A stretch of 64,000 nt of DNA from Sorex araneus. Its lineage: Eukaryota > Chordata > Mammalia > Eulipotyphla > Soricidae. The DNA lies in assembly GCF_027595985.1 (NCBI RefSeq), contig NC_073302.1, positions 14,636,311 to 14,700,310 of the forward strand, in the 5' to 3' direction. Under the pieces are notes generated by a model. The model was given only the letters and a program-made list of their open reading frames with translations. It made no database searches and was not told the origin of the DNA. Below, in pieces: positions 22,655 to 33,395 of this stretch. Position numbers and translations under genes: made by a program. Positions within the stretch are counted from its first letter, which is position 1. The number at the start of each line of letters is the position of its first letter.

Positions 22655-22850
22655 CTCACTGTCATCCTGTTGCTCACCAGTTTGTTTGAGCGGGCACCAG
22701 TAACGTCTCTCATTGAGAGACTTATTGTTACTGTTTTTGGCATATCCAACACACACGGGTAGCTTGCCAGGCTCTGCCACGCGGGCTCCATACTCTCGGT
22801 AGCTTGCCGGGCTCTCTGAGAAAGGCGGAGGAATTGAACATGGGTTACCT
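22655..22850 (-). mobile_element. SINE-R copy, palindrome subfamily, 5'-truncated
   Basis: Minus-strand body and tail are well preserved. GTCTCTCATTGAGAGAC at 22705-22721 and the segment GCGGGCTCCATACTCTC place it with the copies at 8131 and 42735. The tRNA head is mostly missing beyond the B-box region. Confidence 0.9.
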
Positions 22851-22869
22851 TCTAGTAAAATTTTATTAA

Positions 22870-24210
22870 GTAAACTGGTCTGGAAAAAAAAACACCCTAA
22901 AATGATTCCTAGTGTTTCAAAGACCTGTCAGGCTGAGACCCTCCTTGCTAAGACAAGCAGGTTCTAGAAACTAACACTGCTCCATTCTGGCCCCCAGTTG
23001 CTAGAACTGACCTGGGGACCTCTGCTGTATTAATACGGCCCTGCAAGACATACTTTTTCACCTTTTCCTCCTAAATTCCTAGAATTGACCACACTTATAT
23101 TTAGCTATATATGACCGACTCAGAACATTTTAGAGTTGACTCAAGTTACCATTGCAGGCAGGAAGTCAAGGGGCTGAGGGTGAAGGTGAGGGGTGCTGGT
23201 AATGTAATTTGTGAAAAAAAATAGTGAAACCGGGGCTGGAGCGATAGCACAGCGGGTAGGGCGTTTGCCTTGCACGCGGCCGACCCGGGTTCGAATCCCA
23301 GCATCCCATATGGTCCCCTGAGCACGGCCAGGGGTGATTCCTGAGTGCAGAGCCAGGAGTAACCCCTGTGCATCGCCAGGTGTGACCCAAAAAGCAAAAA
23401 AAAAAAAAAATAGTGAAACCTAAACCAGCCCAGGAGTGTGGAGGCCTTTGACACAAAGGATCCATCTCTGGAGCCCAGAAAGCCAAAGCTGGTGAGTAGT
23501 GAACCCCAAGTTCAAGTGCCAACAATGCCTGGGAGGAGAAATGGCTGGATGGACTGGGAGGGGAGGCCCCACTGCTGGAACAAAGGCCACGGAAAGAATA
23601 TCAAAGGAAGACCATCAACTGCTCCCAGCTCTCCCCCTGGGCAACTACCCTAGCAACGCACTGGGGAGGGAACTAGTGCATAAAAATGGGGACAAGTGCA
23701 TATAAATTAATTTGACAGAGGAAGACTGTGCTGCCTGAGCACATGGTGGTGACACCACCACGCTGCCCACACCCCCTCTTGAGGTTGCAATTTCTGACTT
23801 CTCCGTCCGCTCTGGAGAAGTCCATCCTTTCTCTTGAGCATGTATCTCAGCTGACCTCTCCTTAGCTCCCCTTATTTCTCCAATAAACTCCTTCTGCTTC
23901 ACTATTTGTCTTCTCCTGTAATTCACTCCTGTGAGGGAAAGGTGATGAACCCAGAAGATTAGGACTGCCTTTCATTTCCTGCAAAGAGCTCCTCCTCTAA
24001 AAGCTTTAGCCTGAGTCCATGGCTCTCCAAGAAGTCTAGTGGCAGGAATCGCTTCCCTCCTGGGGAAAGAACAAGTGGATGTTAGACTCAGCTTAATGTC
24101 TGCCTCTTGGGGGTGGTGGGGTAAGAGTGTCTGTGCCATGCTGGGGATCTTCACAGACTTTTATCTGTCCTAAATTCCTCGGGCTCTTCCCCAAGTGACA
24201 GAGGTGGGTA
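22870..24210 (+). mobile_element. LTR-like dispersed family, plus-strand copy
   Basis: A CATATAAATTAA near 23698, a C/T-rich stretch, AATAAA at 23882 and GCTTCACTATTTG look like the 3' part of an LTR. They are followed by GTGAGGGAAAGGTG (23931-23944), AGGACTGCCTTTCATTTCC, CTGCAAAGAG and TTTAGCCTGAGTCC, shared with the minus-strand copies near 19000, 22000 and 40900. The left boundary is uncertain, and a SINE-P is inserted at 23232. No gag, pol or env frame is recognisable. Confidence 0.45.
23232..23411 (+). mobile_element. SINE-P, youngest-looking copy
   Basis: Near-consensus from GGGGCTGGAGCGATAGCAC to GTGTGACCCAAAAAGC plus a long A-tail. The B box GGTTCGAATCC is perfect and the A box TAGCACAGCGGG is intact, so the RNA polymerase III promoter may be functional. 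The target-site duplication is the 18 bp ending ATAGTGAAACC (23214-23231 and 23403-23420). The head reads like a tRNA-Ala-type gene, but I am not certain which tRNA. Confidence 0.97.
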
Positions 24211-25155
24211 GAGAAAAGTGGTGGGTTTCCTTCTTGAAGCTGCTGCTAGCTGGGGAACCTCAACCAGCAAAGTTCTATATGTATTTCTTGTCTTTTTCAC
24301 GTAATTGGCTTAGAATATTTTTGTGCAATTTACCCTTTCCCCCTAAATAGGCAATAACTTCTCCCCCACCCCAGGACTATTTTATAGAAAGCAGAAGTTC
24401 CTCACCTGGAGCATCCTAGATACAGAGAGCCTCCCCTAAGAATGATAGAGGGTCTTTTTGGAGCTCTCCTCTGTGTCTATCTCTCCAGTATACTTTCTTT
24501 CAAGAAACTGACTTTGCTCTGCCTGAACCATCTTGCTACTGGTACATTCTTTAACCATCCCACAACTTGGACCCATGGGGGTCTGGATTCGGCACCTCCT
24601 CTGAAGACTTCACTGACTTTCTAATTAAGCTATTAAGATCATGGAAATATGACATCCTTCAGAACATCTGCATCTGAATACATTCTGTACTCAGAAAGCA
24701 TTATCTCATACTACCAGATTATATTAAAGGAGGGAGCCTCAGTTTCCCCTTGCCAGCTGCTGTGAACAGACCTGCCCTATATTTTTTACTTCCTGTGAAT
24801 TCCTGGGCTTCTTCTGATAAATTGGGAGTTAACAGTTACCCAACATAAAATTCTGCAGCAAGTTTAGGCTCACCAGGAGGCTAAAGTGATGGGAACAACC
24901 TAAGACAAATGGCCAGACAAGGATCTCTTGGATCCTTGCATCCTCTATAACACTTGTCAATTGATAAGAATTGCAAAGAATCTGATCTTCATTTCAAAGG
25001 GTCTACAGGAAATCCCTTATCTTTAACTTCCCTGCATTCTCTGTAACCTGAAGACCCAGTTTATCTATTAAAAAAAAAAAACACTAAGGGAGTCATAGTT
25101 AGCTTAGTCCAATACTAAGTTCCTCCCCACTTGAGGCATTCCTTTTCTGTTCTCT
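24211..25155. other. unique or unrecognised repeat DNA
   Basis: Some stretches (24430-24620, TTTCTTTCAAGAAACTGAC...GGGGGTCTGGATTCGG) have an LTR-like flavour, but no termini are visible. No gene is supported. It ends in an A-run at 25069-25083. Confidence 0.35.
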
Positions 25156-25156
25156 G

Positions 25157-25402
25157 CTATAGCACTGTCCTTCCATTGTTCATCGATTTGCTTGAGCGGG
25201 CACCAGTAATGTCTTCATTATGAGACTCCTTGTTACTGTTTTTGGCATATCAAATACACCACAGGTATCTTGCCAGGCTCTGCCATGCGGGTAGGATACT
25301 ACTGTAGGTAGCTTGCTGGGCTCTCCAAGAGTGGAGAGCGATGGAGGAATCGAACCCCAGGGGTGGGCCATGCAAGGCAAACACCCTACCTGCTGTGCTC
25401 AA
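25157..25402 (-). mobile_element. SINE-R copy
   Basis: Minus strand: head with GTAGGGTGTTTGCCTTGCA, B-box region, leader-like body and tail CGCTCAAGCAAATCGATGAA, ending CAGTGCTATAGC. A small GGAGAGCGATGG insertion near 25332 sits in the body. Confidence 0.93.
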
Positions 25403-25569
25403 GATAGCAGCGATTGCTTCATTTACCTAAGATAATGCAAGCTCTCTTCTCCTTGGTCTGATTCTAGCATATTAACTCTAACCCTTCAGCCATAAGCAGT
25501 AGGACATTTTTTACCTATAAATGATGGTAAGATTCTATTGATATTTTGAGTTCTTTAAATCCACTTATG

Positions 25570-25655
25570 TGTTTAATCTTCATGGCAACTTTTGAGGCAG
25601 GTGGCATTATCAAACCCCATTTTTCATGTTGAAGACAATGAGTGGACTGAAAAAA
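25570..25655 (-). mobile_element. MIR relic
   Basis: TTTAATCTTCATGGCAACTTTTGAGGCAGGTGGCATTATC followed by CCCATTTTTCATGTTGAAG is decayed antisense MIR. Confidence 0.6.
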
Positions 25656-26175
25656 ATGTCATCTTGGAGATTTCTTTTTGATCTCTATTTAATTAAATTC
25701 AACATTTTCCAAGCATAATTTTTTTAGTGGGGTACTGATCTTATACATTTCCCTGTGAAATAAAGCTTTCTATGGCAAACACATGTTTTGCAAATTCTGC
25801 TCAGGAATGTCCCCACTTGGAGATTCATAGCATATTTGCATATCAAAGGGATGGAGGCCCCCTGAAGGGAGAAAACCTGCTGAACTTCTTTTTAACCCAG
25901 TGTTTCCCAATTGAATTGGGCCAGAGAGACCTGCCACCCGCCTTGTCCCTCCTAACTCACACACCTGCATAACACCTGTCAACATTTAGCAAAGCCTTTG
26001 GCAAAGTTCATTTCAATTCAACTCAACCTACAGTCATTGAAGGTCGGTCTGAGTCCATTCCTATAGTACCTTGAAAATATATGGCACACAATTTTCTTTT
26101 CTACAAATTCAGAATATTGATTCAAGTATTTGGAACTTGGAACCAGAAAAATGACTAAAAGCTTTGACCAAGCAG
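25656..26175. other. unique DNA
   Basis: Nothing beyond AT-rich sequence is recognised. The stretch around 25895-25940 (AGTGTTTCCCAATTGAATTGGGCC) contains a short imperfect palindrome. Confidence 0.4.
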
Positions 26176-26179
26176 TGAG

Positions 26180-26418
26180 TTTAGAGTGACAGCACAGCGG
26201 GTAGGGCATTTGCCTTGCATGCAGCCGACCCGGGTTGGATTCCTCCATCCCTCTCGGAGAGCCCGGCAAGCCACTGAGAGTATCTCACCTGCACGGCAGA
26301 GCTGGCAAGCTACCCATGGCATATTCAATATGCCAAAAACAATAACAAGTCTCACAATGGAGACATTACTGGTGCCCCCTTGAGCAAATGGATGAACAAT
26401 GAACAACAGTGCTACAGT
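26180..26418 (+). mobile_element. SINE-R copy
   Basis: Head AGAGTGACAGCACAGCGGG, B-box GGGTTGGATTCC, leader-like body with AATATGCCAAAAACAATAAC, and tail TTGAGCAAATGGATGAACAA ending CAGTGCTACAGTT. It lies directly before a SINE-P. Confidence 0.93.
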
Positions 26419-26429
26419 TCTATTCTATA

Positions 26430-26575
26430 GGGCTGGAGGATAGTACAATGAGTAGGGCACTAACCTTGCTTGCAGCCAACCTGAATTCAACCTCTGGCAC
26501 CCGACATAGTCCCCATATAGAGCTCTGCCAGGAGTGATTTCTGAGCACCAATAGGTGTGGTTCCCAAATAATATT
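26430..26575 (+). mobile_element. SINE-P copy, old
   Basis: GGGCTGGAGGATAGTACAATG head, B box degraded to TGAATTCAACC, and CAGGAGTGATTTCTGAGCACC in the body. A-tail is eroded. Confidence 0.88.
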
Positions 26576-26609
26576 AAATTATTACTCAATAAAGTCAGCA
26601 TAGAAACAT

Positions 26610-26720
26610 TTCTATTCATCAGTTATTAAACACCTATTATGCACTGCTGGACAATGAATATTGTAGTGAGGGTTTCTGCTTTAAAGAGTCAGAAATTAGA
26701 TAAAAAGTTAGGGCAGGCTT
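26610..26720 (-). mobile_element. possible MIR or L2 trace
   Basis: TTAAACACCTATTATGCACTGCTGGACAATG resembles the antisense 3' end shared by many old mammalian repeats. Short and tentative. Confidence 0.35.
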
Positions 26721-27019
26721 CTGACATGATCTGATACATATGATACATATTTTAACAAAAATGTATGCATCTGAAATAGGAAGATAATAAGACAGGATTT
26801 ATGTCAGGGGTAGATATCAAAATTTAGGAGATCACATTTTATTAAGCAAATAAAAAAGTGTCAAGAAAACATACATGGGAAAAGCTAAATATTTTTTTTT
26901 TGCATATGAAGTGGATATTAGTTATAACACAGGCCCTGCAGCTCACTGCCTGCATTCAACAACCCCTCACCATCCCACCCTGCTGTTTTCTAATCATATA
27001 AACTGCAGTGATTGGCTGC

Positions 27020-27125
27020 AGATCAACAGGCCTTATCAGATGCATGGGAGTTTCAGTTTCCTCATCTGTAAGGCTGGGACAGCAATACTATCAACATTAT
27101 ATATAGAAAACAAAAGTGAATGAAC
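27020..27125 (+). mobile_element. MIR relic
   Basis: AGTTTCAGTTTCCTCATCTGTAAGGCTGGG at 27049-27078 is a strong MIR core in sense. Confidence 0.75.
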
Positions 27126-27214
27126 ACAGAGTAACATACTATAATTAGAAGTGTGACAGAAACATTTTGTTAAATGTTAACCGATATCATTAAACTAAAT
27201 AATTTAATAATATT

Positions 27215-27381
27215 GGGCTGGAGCAATAGTGCAGCATGTAGGGTGTTCGCCTTGCACGTGGCCGACCCGGGTTGGATTCCTCCACCCCTCTCGGAGAGCC
27301 CGGCAAGCTACCAAGAGTATCCTGCCCCCACTGCAGAGCCTGGCAAGCTACCTGTGGCATGTTCGATATGCCCCCCAAAAA
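27215..27381 (+). mobile_element. SINE-R body with poly-A end
   Basis: Head and leader-like body are near consensus up to TTCGATATGCC. There the copy stops in CCCC and seven or so A instead of continuing into CAGTAAC and the RTE-like tail. A perfect 13-bp duplication AATTTAATAATAT (27201-27213 and 27382-27394) flanks it. It is therefore a true insertion that ended at this point, not a later deletion. Confidence 0.95.
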
Positions 27382-27394
27382 AATTTAATAATAT

Positions 27395-27845
27395 CTCTGA
27401 CAATGTGACATCACTATTCTTAATAACAAGATATATAGTTCAGTTATTTTGAACTGCATATTTCATGAAAGTGATAGAAAAATATAGAATATGCGTAAAG
27501 AAAATTTCAGTTGATGCCTGCCATGAAACAAAATGTATGCTGTGATGGAATAGTTGTTTGGGCTTTTTAGGGATGGTCTCCTGGAAAAATGTGACATTTG
27601 TGCCCAGATTTTATCTGTCAGAAGGATTGGTTACTTGAAGATCTATACACCAAAGTTTTAGTGTAAGAGAGTGAGGATCCCTGGGAGTTTCGTGGGCTTA
27701 ATGTCTCTTCAGAGATTAGTCGTGAAGTTGTGAAGCTGACTATATGCTGCAAGTCCCAGCAGCCACACCCAAACGCTACAGCATCAAGAACACATATGGC
27801 CCAGCTTCACTGCCTCATGACTAACGTCCAAAGTGGCACCAATGA
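27395..27845. other. unrecognised DNA, part of an older host repeat
   Basis: The text just left of 27846 and right of 28416 is continuous once the L1 and its duplication are removed. It leads to the L1-type 3' end at 28735. I do not recognise the 27560-27845 part. Confidence 0.35.
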
Positions 27846-27859
27846 AGTCCATGAAACTT

Positions 27860-28401
27860 AAAAAAAAATTAAAATTTTATTGAATTACCATGAGATAGTT
27901 ACAAGCTTTCATGTTTGGGTTACAATCTCACAATGATCAAACACCCATCCCTCCACCGTGCACATTTCCCACCACCAATATCCCAGGTATACCCCCCCTT
28001 TCCCACCCTCCCCCTGCCTCTAAGGCAGACAATATTCCCCATACTCTCTCTCTACTTTTGGGCATTATAGCTTGCAACACAGACACTGAAAAGTCATCAT
28101 GTTTGGTCCATTATACACCTTTGGCATGCATCTCCCATCCAAACTGGTTCCTCCAGCCATTATTTTTTTAGTGATCCCTTCTCTATTCCATCTGCCTTCT
28201 CCCCTCTGCTCAGGAAGCAGCCTTCTGGCTATGGAGCAATCCCCCTGATCCTTGTATCTACTGTCCTTGGGTGTCAGCCTCATGTGATGCTACCTCACAC
28301 TCCACGAATGAGTGCAGTCCCTCTATGTCTGTCCCTCTCTTTCTGACTCATTTCACTTAGCATGATACTCTCCATGTTTATCCATTTATAAGCAAATTTC
28401 A
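27860..28401 (-). mobile_element. 5'-truncated L1 with target-site duplication
   Basis: Antisense: poly-T start, 3' untranslated region (CATGTTTGGGTTACAATCTC), then ORF2 end (CTGACTCATTTCACTTAGCATGATACTC). AAGTCCATGAAACT (27846-27859) and AAGTCCATGAGACT (28402-28415) flank it with one difference. Confidence 0.92.
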
Positions 28402-28415
28402 AAGTCCATGAGACT

Positions 28416-28935
28416 TTCAAGTACACCAGTCTTAGGGCTGAAAACTTTGGGCTGAATAGTACCAGTTGTAAAGCTCCTGGAGAGTGCAGCCACATACAAT
28501 TTCTCCAAATTCAGCGATGCTGACAGCCCATTAGGAGCAAGCCAATTAGATGGAACAATAGCATAGAAATCCACTAAACTAATCAGTGAAACAATAACAC
28601 CGAAACCTTAACTAGAAACAAGCAGCTCAGTAAAACCTCAGACAATGACTCTAATAACATCACTTTGAGATATAACGATTTTCACAAATTTTCCTTTACT
28701 GCACTATTTTTCTGATAATTCCATTTATCATCTACTTGTCAAAAGTAATATAAAATAAATTATTCTGTGCCTGTTAAGAGCCAAGGCTTGGGGTAGAGTT
28801 GGAAACTGGGAAAAATGGTGGAAGGAAGTTTACACCGATGGTCAAATTAGTAACAGAACATTGAATACCCGAAATAACTGTGTTATAGACAACTTTGTAA
28901 ACCACAGTATTTAAATAAATAAAGTTTTTTTAAAA
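28416..28935 (+). mobile_element. older L1-type 3' end
   Basis: 28735-28935 matches 11951-12141, and ends AATAAATAAAGTTTTTTT. The region before it has a GCAGCCACATACAATTTCTCC segment that I cannot place. Confidence 0.45.
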
Positions 28936-28954
28936 TGAGAGAACTCGAGAATAG

Positions 28955-29115
28955 GGGCAAAAGTGATAGCACAGTGATTAAGTCTCTTGTCTTTCAGTAA
29001 CTTACCTAGGTTCCAGTCCTGGCACCATATATGGTACCTCAAACACCACCAGGAGTGATGCTTAGAGCATAGAGACAGGAGAAAGCTGTGAGCACTGTGA
29101 GGTATGACCAGATAA
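28955..29115 (+). mobile_element. SINE-P copy, old
   Basis: AGGGGCAAAAGTGATAGCACAG head, B-box-like AGGTTCCAGTCC, CACCACCAGGAGTGATGC and GAGCACTGTGAGGTATGACC in order. Confidence 0.82.
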
Positions 29116-29580
29116 AATGAAGAGATAGAGGGAAAAAAAAAAGAATAAAGGTCTCAGGTGAGAAAGATGTTTCCAGGTAAAAGGAATGGAAAGCAGGTCA
29201 AAGTGGTGGACATAAAGGGAGGGAGGAGAAAATGATAAGAAATGAGATTGGAAAATTTAGCACGAGCACACAAGATAGGATAAGTAGCATACAGTAAGTA
29301 ATTTGATATTTATTCAAAAGCATAAAACCAGCTAAGTATCAGAATTGAATGAGAGATGGAACTCAGATGTGCTGAAAATGTGGTCGTTTCTGAATGCTAT
29401 AATTTATTAATCCTCACAAAGGAATACTTCCCCCTGCTATTTGCTGAGTTGTTTTCAACCAGAGGGAATTATCTCTTCTTTTTTTTGAAATTATCCTTAA
29501 TGATTATTATCAGTTTAACACTGATTGTATTCCCTAGACAGGAAAGTGGGAAAAGGAATATTATTGTTAAAATAAAACTG
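29116..29580. other. unique AT-rich DNA
   Basis: No feature is recognised before the L1 duplication at 29581. Confidence 0.45.
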
Positions 29581-29593
29581 TGCCATTCACCAT

Positions 29594-30002
29594 AGGGAAA
29601 GGTGAAGTCATACGATTTGCTGCTATGTGGATGGATGTGGAAAGTATCTGTATTGAGTGTATACTCAACATGAGTATCATGTTGAGTGAAGTTAGTCAGA
29701 GGGAGAGGTACAGATGCAGAAGGATCTCTCTCATATGGGGAATATAAATAAACACAGTAGAGGGATGACAAATGCCCAAAAGCAACTATCAGGGAAGCGA
29801 ACTATATGAATTGGCCACTCTGGAGGAGAACAAAGTGTTGACAGGGGGCATAAAATACCTATCATAGAGACAGGCTGGAGGGAAGGAGGGTAACTGGGGC
29901 ATTGGACACTGGTAAAGGAACTGGTGTTGAAACATTATATGCCTGACACACAATCATAATTGGGTAACTTTGTAATTTACAGTGATTCAATTTGAAAAAA
30001 TA
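29594..30002 (+). mobile_element. 5'-truncated L1 with target-site duplication
   Basis: It contains the ORF2 end (ACGATTTGCTGCTATGTGGATGG and ATGTTGAGTGAAGTTAGTCAG) and a 3' untranslated region ending TTACAGTGATTCAATTTG. TGCCATTCACCAT (29581-29593) recurs as TGCCATTCACTAT (30003-30015). Confidence 0.9.
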
Positions 30003-30015
30003 TGCCATTCACTAT

Positions 30016-31018
30016 TCTGTAGTCATGGTTGTTATCCCCTGATTAAGTTACATGTAGTGGAAGGGTTAGGAAGATGTTTTCTTCAACAATGAGCCAGGGG
30101 ACTAGCAAGAAATGGAAATCACATTTAAAGAATAGAGTGAAGACAGTTTATTGGAAGGGTAATCAACAAATAACAGAAAGTGTAAAAGTACCACCAGTAG
30201 TAGGAAAACACTATTGGAATAATAACAACGGGAGTCACATCTGATCACTGAACCATGGGCAGTGAGTGGTTATAGGCCCAGATTAAATCAGTTCTTTAAG
30301 AAAGAGAACACCAAATAGAACTGTGGCTTTAACAATATGATATACTCTTTACAAAACTGCATCAGAATAAGGAGAGAGCAGGGAAAAACAAATCTCTAGA
30401 CTCAGTCTCTCTCTTTCTTTCCTGGTCTCCTGGAAGTGACCCTCACTGACCAAATCCATTAGAAGTATCTAAGACAACTTCTATAGAGAAAATACTCCTA
30501 GCTTTGCAGAGATGACTGTATTTTAATCCCTGGATTTCTGAATATATTGGAAAAAGTGAAACTATGATGTATATATAGAATTAATATTGATAATCAGTTC
30601 ACACTTAAAAATTTTTACTAATATTAATTACATGGTGGGCCATGAGATTCAGAATAATCCACCAAGTTGACCTAGGGAGTTAGACAGAATCTATAGAAAG
30701 GCTAGCATAAGAATTCAACCTGACATTTTTTAAGAGTCAAAGAAAATACACATGACTTTTAGAATATTGAGAAAGCTAAGAAATGGGTTATCCTCTACTT
30801 CTACAGAATATATCATTTTGTTTAAGCTACAGTTTTATTGGGTGTTTTCTTCCTATAGAACTGCAAGGAAAACCAAGTCCAAATAAGAACTGGATTTTAT
30901 ACACTAGTGCATATTTTAGAAGTTTGACCTCCAGAACAGTTAAAAAAATCTGTTTTGCTGTCTTAATCTACCAAGCATTTGGTAATCTCTTATAGTTGCC
31001 TTAAAAAAATGGGTATAA
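30016..31018. other. unique DNA
   Basis: No repeat or gene is recognised. CTTTATTGGAAGGG-type text near 30148 could be a degraded antisense LTR end, but nothing confirms it. Confidence 0.4.
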
Positions 31019-31019
31019 C

Positions 31020-31107
31020 ATTGGACTACACTGGCATGTGACAGGGATGAATGGAGACGTTACGAGCAAATCGAAGATCAATGGGATGACAAGTGATACA
31101 AGTGTAT
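31020..31107 (+). mobile_element. RTE 3' tail fragment
   Basis: TGGACTACACTGGCATGTGACAGGGATGAATGG matches the RTE end at 46490-46525, and GATGACAAGTGATACAAGTG matches its terminus. About 14 bp (TACTGGCACCCACT in the full copy) are missing between GACGTTAC and GAGCAAATC. It is a very short, 5'-truncated insertion. Confidence 0.9.
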
Positions 31108-32955
31108 ATGTATCCTGTGTTTTTTTTCTTTTTTGCTGTTTTGAAGTGGGGTTTTTTTGCTATTGAATTTAAGGAATTTTATTGTTGTGTTTGCATTATT
31201 TTCTTCATATTTATGAGACCTGGAACTTTTAGATCTTTTTGGGTCTGAAGGGTTTAGTTAATATTAAATTTGAACAATTTTTAAGTCAAAAAAATGGGTA
31301 TAAGAGCAGCATATATGCTGCATGGAACAAATGAGTAGTGTAGAAAGAGCAAGAATACAGTGGAGAATATTCCACATACCTGTTCAAATCTTGCCTCTAT
31401 CCATACTCAATTTTTCAAAAACCATCTTGCTTATCTACCTGGTCCTCATTTTTTGAAATTTCAAGTCAAGGGACACATTAGGCATGTCAATGGTACTCAT
31501 GAGCACTGAAGTGCATGGTTTGACAGTATTTCACCAACAAATGTTATGTGGAAGTAAGCATCTTCACTATAAGGACCACAGAAAAGTAATTCAATCAAAA
31601 ATCGCTATTGTAGACATTCCTGAGTTTAAAGTTTTCTTGCAAGATTTTCCTATAGTGACAATTTTTTTAATGTAGAGCATTAGGGCATGTCTCTAAACAT
31701 CCTTCCCCAAGGAGGCCTGGAGCCATCCTGTCTGGACCATAAATCTTTTCTTTCAATGTAGAGATTTATAGTTCTTGTGGAAAAGATAGGTTGTAACATG
31801 CATACACAAAATCATGCACCCAGACACCCATTGTCTGTTCTAGAAAGTAATAGTGCCCATTAGAGACATAGAAAGTTCATGACTTTTTAATTACATATCC
31901 CATAAGAAAAATCTTAAAACCCTCTTGTGTGAGCAAACACCACATAGATCCATATTAATTTACACATTTCTCATAAATTACACCCATATAATTGAATCTG
32001 CCAGTTCTCTATAAAGCACATGGGTCACATGGAAGTCTCTCATTGCCCGTGAACCCAATTGTGCCCTTGCTACTACTGACCCCTCAATGAATTTGGAGGC
32101 CAAACAAAAGATTACCACCTGCAGAAATGTGTTTCCCATATGGCAGTCATGAGTAAGACTCAAATTATGTTTCATGACTTTCAAAATGGCTTGAGGAAGA
32201 CAAGTTGGTTTATGTATTAAATTTATCTGGAATTTACATTTTGATTGGCCAACAGTCTGGGAAAATTCCACAGTAACCTATCGATCTGACAAAGACTTTT
32301 GACAGCTATGAACAATTGCTGAAATGGCTTTTAAAACCTAGCTAGTGAGAGCTGGGGAAATTTTCCCAGTGAATCATCTAATTCATCTATTAGCTTCGCC
32401 ACCTACCGACCTGCCTTGGGGTGACTTTCAGTAATGTCAATGGAGACATATTTCCACAGATACAAAATGAAAATAGTTCAGGAATCTCTCCACTTCCCTT
32501 GGATACCCTCTGCTTCTTGATCACACTCCAGCTCCCTTTCCTGTTGTGAAATCCAACAACATATTTGGGGTCTGTTTGCTTGAGACCGATGAAAACAATA
32601 AATTTGTGTTTCTCCAGGTTACCAACCTGGATCTTTCTAAGATATTCCTTTATCTCTGTGACTGAAACTCCACATGCCAAGACAGAAATTATCCCTATTT
32701 CTCTCCTTTCTGAGACACAATCGTTCCTTGCAGAATGTCATTTTCAAGAAATAAATGCCATTTTTTGTCTATATCAGTCATTCATTATATATTGACCTCA
32801 GATGATCAAGCTATAAATCAATGAAAAATAAGTATCTACTATGTTCAGGATTTTCTAACTCATCAAAATAAATACACTGATGGAAATAAGTTAAGACAGG
32901 TCTTGTAGAAGACTATAAGACTTATAGGTTCAATGGATCTGAAATGTAGTAAGCA
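31108..32955. other. unique DNA, no gene accepted
   Basis: Open frames on the minus strand at 31978-32271 and 32390-32680 are uninterrupted for almost 100 codons each, but I recognise no domain. They may be remnants of an ERV or chance. A T-rich tract sits at 31120-31160. Confidence 0.35.
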
Positions 32956-33395
32956 GGCCTCATTCATATACCAGATCTTCTGAAACAGAAATTCTGGATA
33001 TATGTTTTTTTTTAATTTGGTGGGTAAGTGCCAAGATGACCTTCACGGCCACACGACCTCTTATAGCCTAGTTCTCCCTCTCAAAGAACCTGGCAAGATA
33101 CCAAGAGCATCCTGCCAGCATGGCAAGCTCTCCGTGGTATATTCAATATGTCAAAAACAGTAACAATGATGGGTCTCATTCTCCTCACCCTGAAAGAGCC
33201 TCCAATGTGGCACCACTGGGCAGAATGAGTAAAGAGAGGCTGCTAAAATCTCAGGGCTAGGACAAATGGAGATGTTACTGGCACCCGCTTGAGCAAATCG
33301 AGGATAGAGGGGATTACAGTGATACGGTGATACAGTGTTTTAACAAAACTCCCAGGGATTCCAATGCAAGATAAAGCTTGAGAATTGATTATATA
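32956..33395 (+). mobile_element. MER5A-like hAT relic split by mini-RTE
   Basis: CTTCTGAAACAGAAATTCTGG at about 32978 and CTCCCAGGGATTCCAATGCAAGATAAAGCTTGAGAATTG at 33349-33387 resemble the two sides of MER5A. The mini-RTE lies between them. Boundaries are approximate. Confidence 0.45.
33018..33342 (+). mobile_element. Mini-RTE (leader joined to tail)
   Basis: RTE leader text (AACCTGGCAAGATACC, ATATGTCAAAAACAGTAAC, CCTGAAAGAGCCTCCAATGTGG, GAGTAAAGAGAGGCTGC) runs to AAAATCTCAGGGCTAGG. It then passes straight into the RTE 3' end (ACAAATGGAGATGTTACTGG, CTTGAGCAAATCGAGG) with ATACGGTGATACAGTG repeats. No tRNA head and no coding region are present. Confidence 0.9.

Noticed and set aside
24430..24630. 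A second LTR with its own polyadenylation region
   Set aside because: LTR-like composition only. No AATAAA, no ends and no second copy in the window.
31978..32680. Two minus-strand open frames near 100 codons each
   Set aside because: I recognise no domain, and the upstream context has no start or promoter evidence. An ERV remnant is possible but not supportable from sequence reading.
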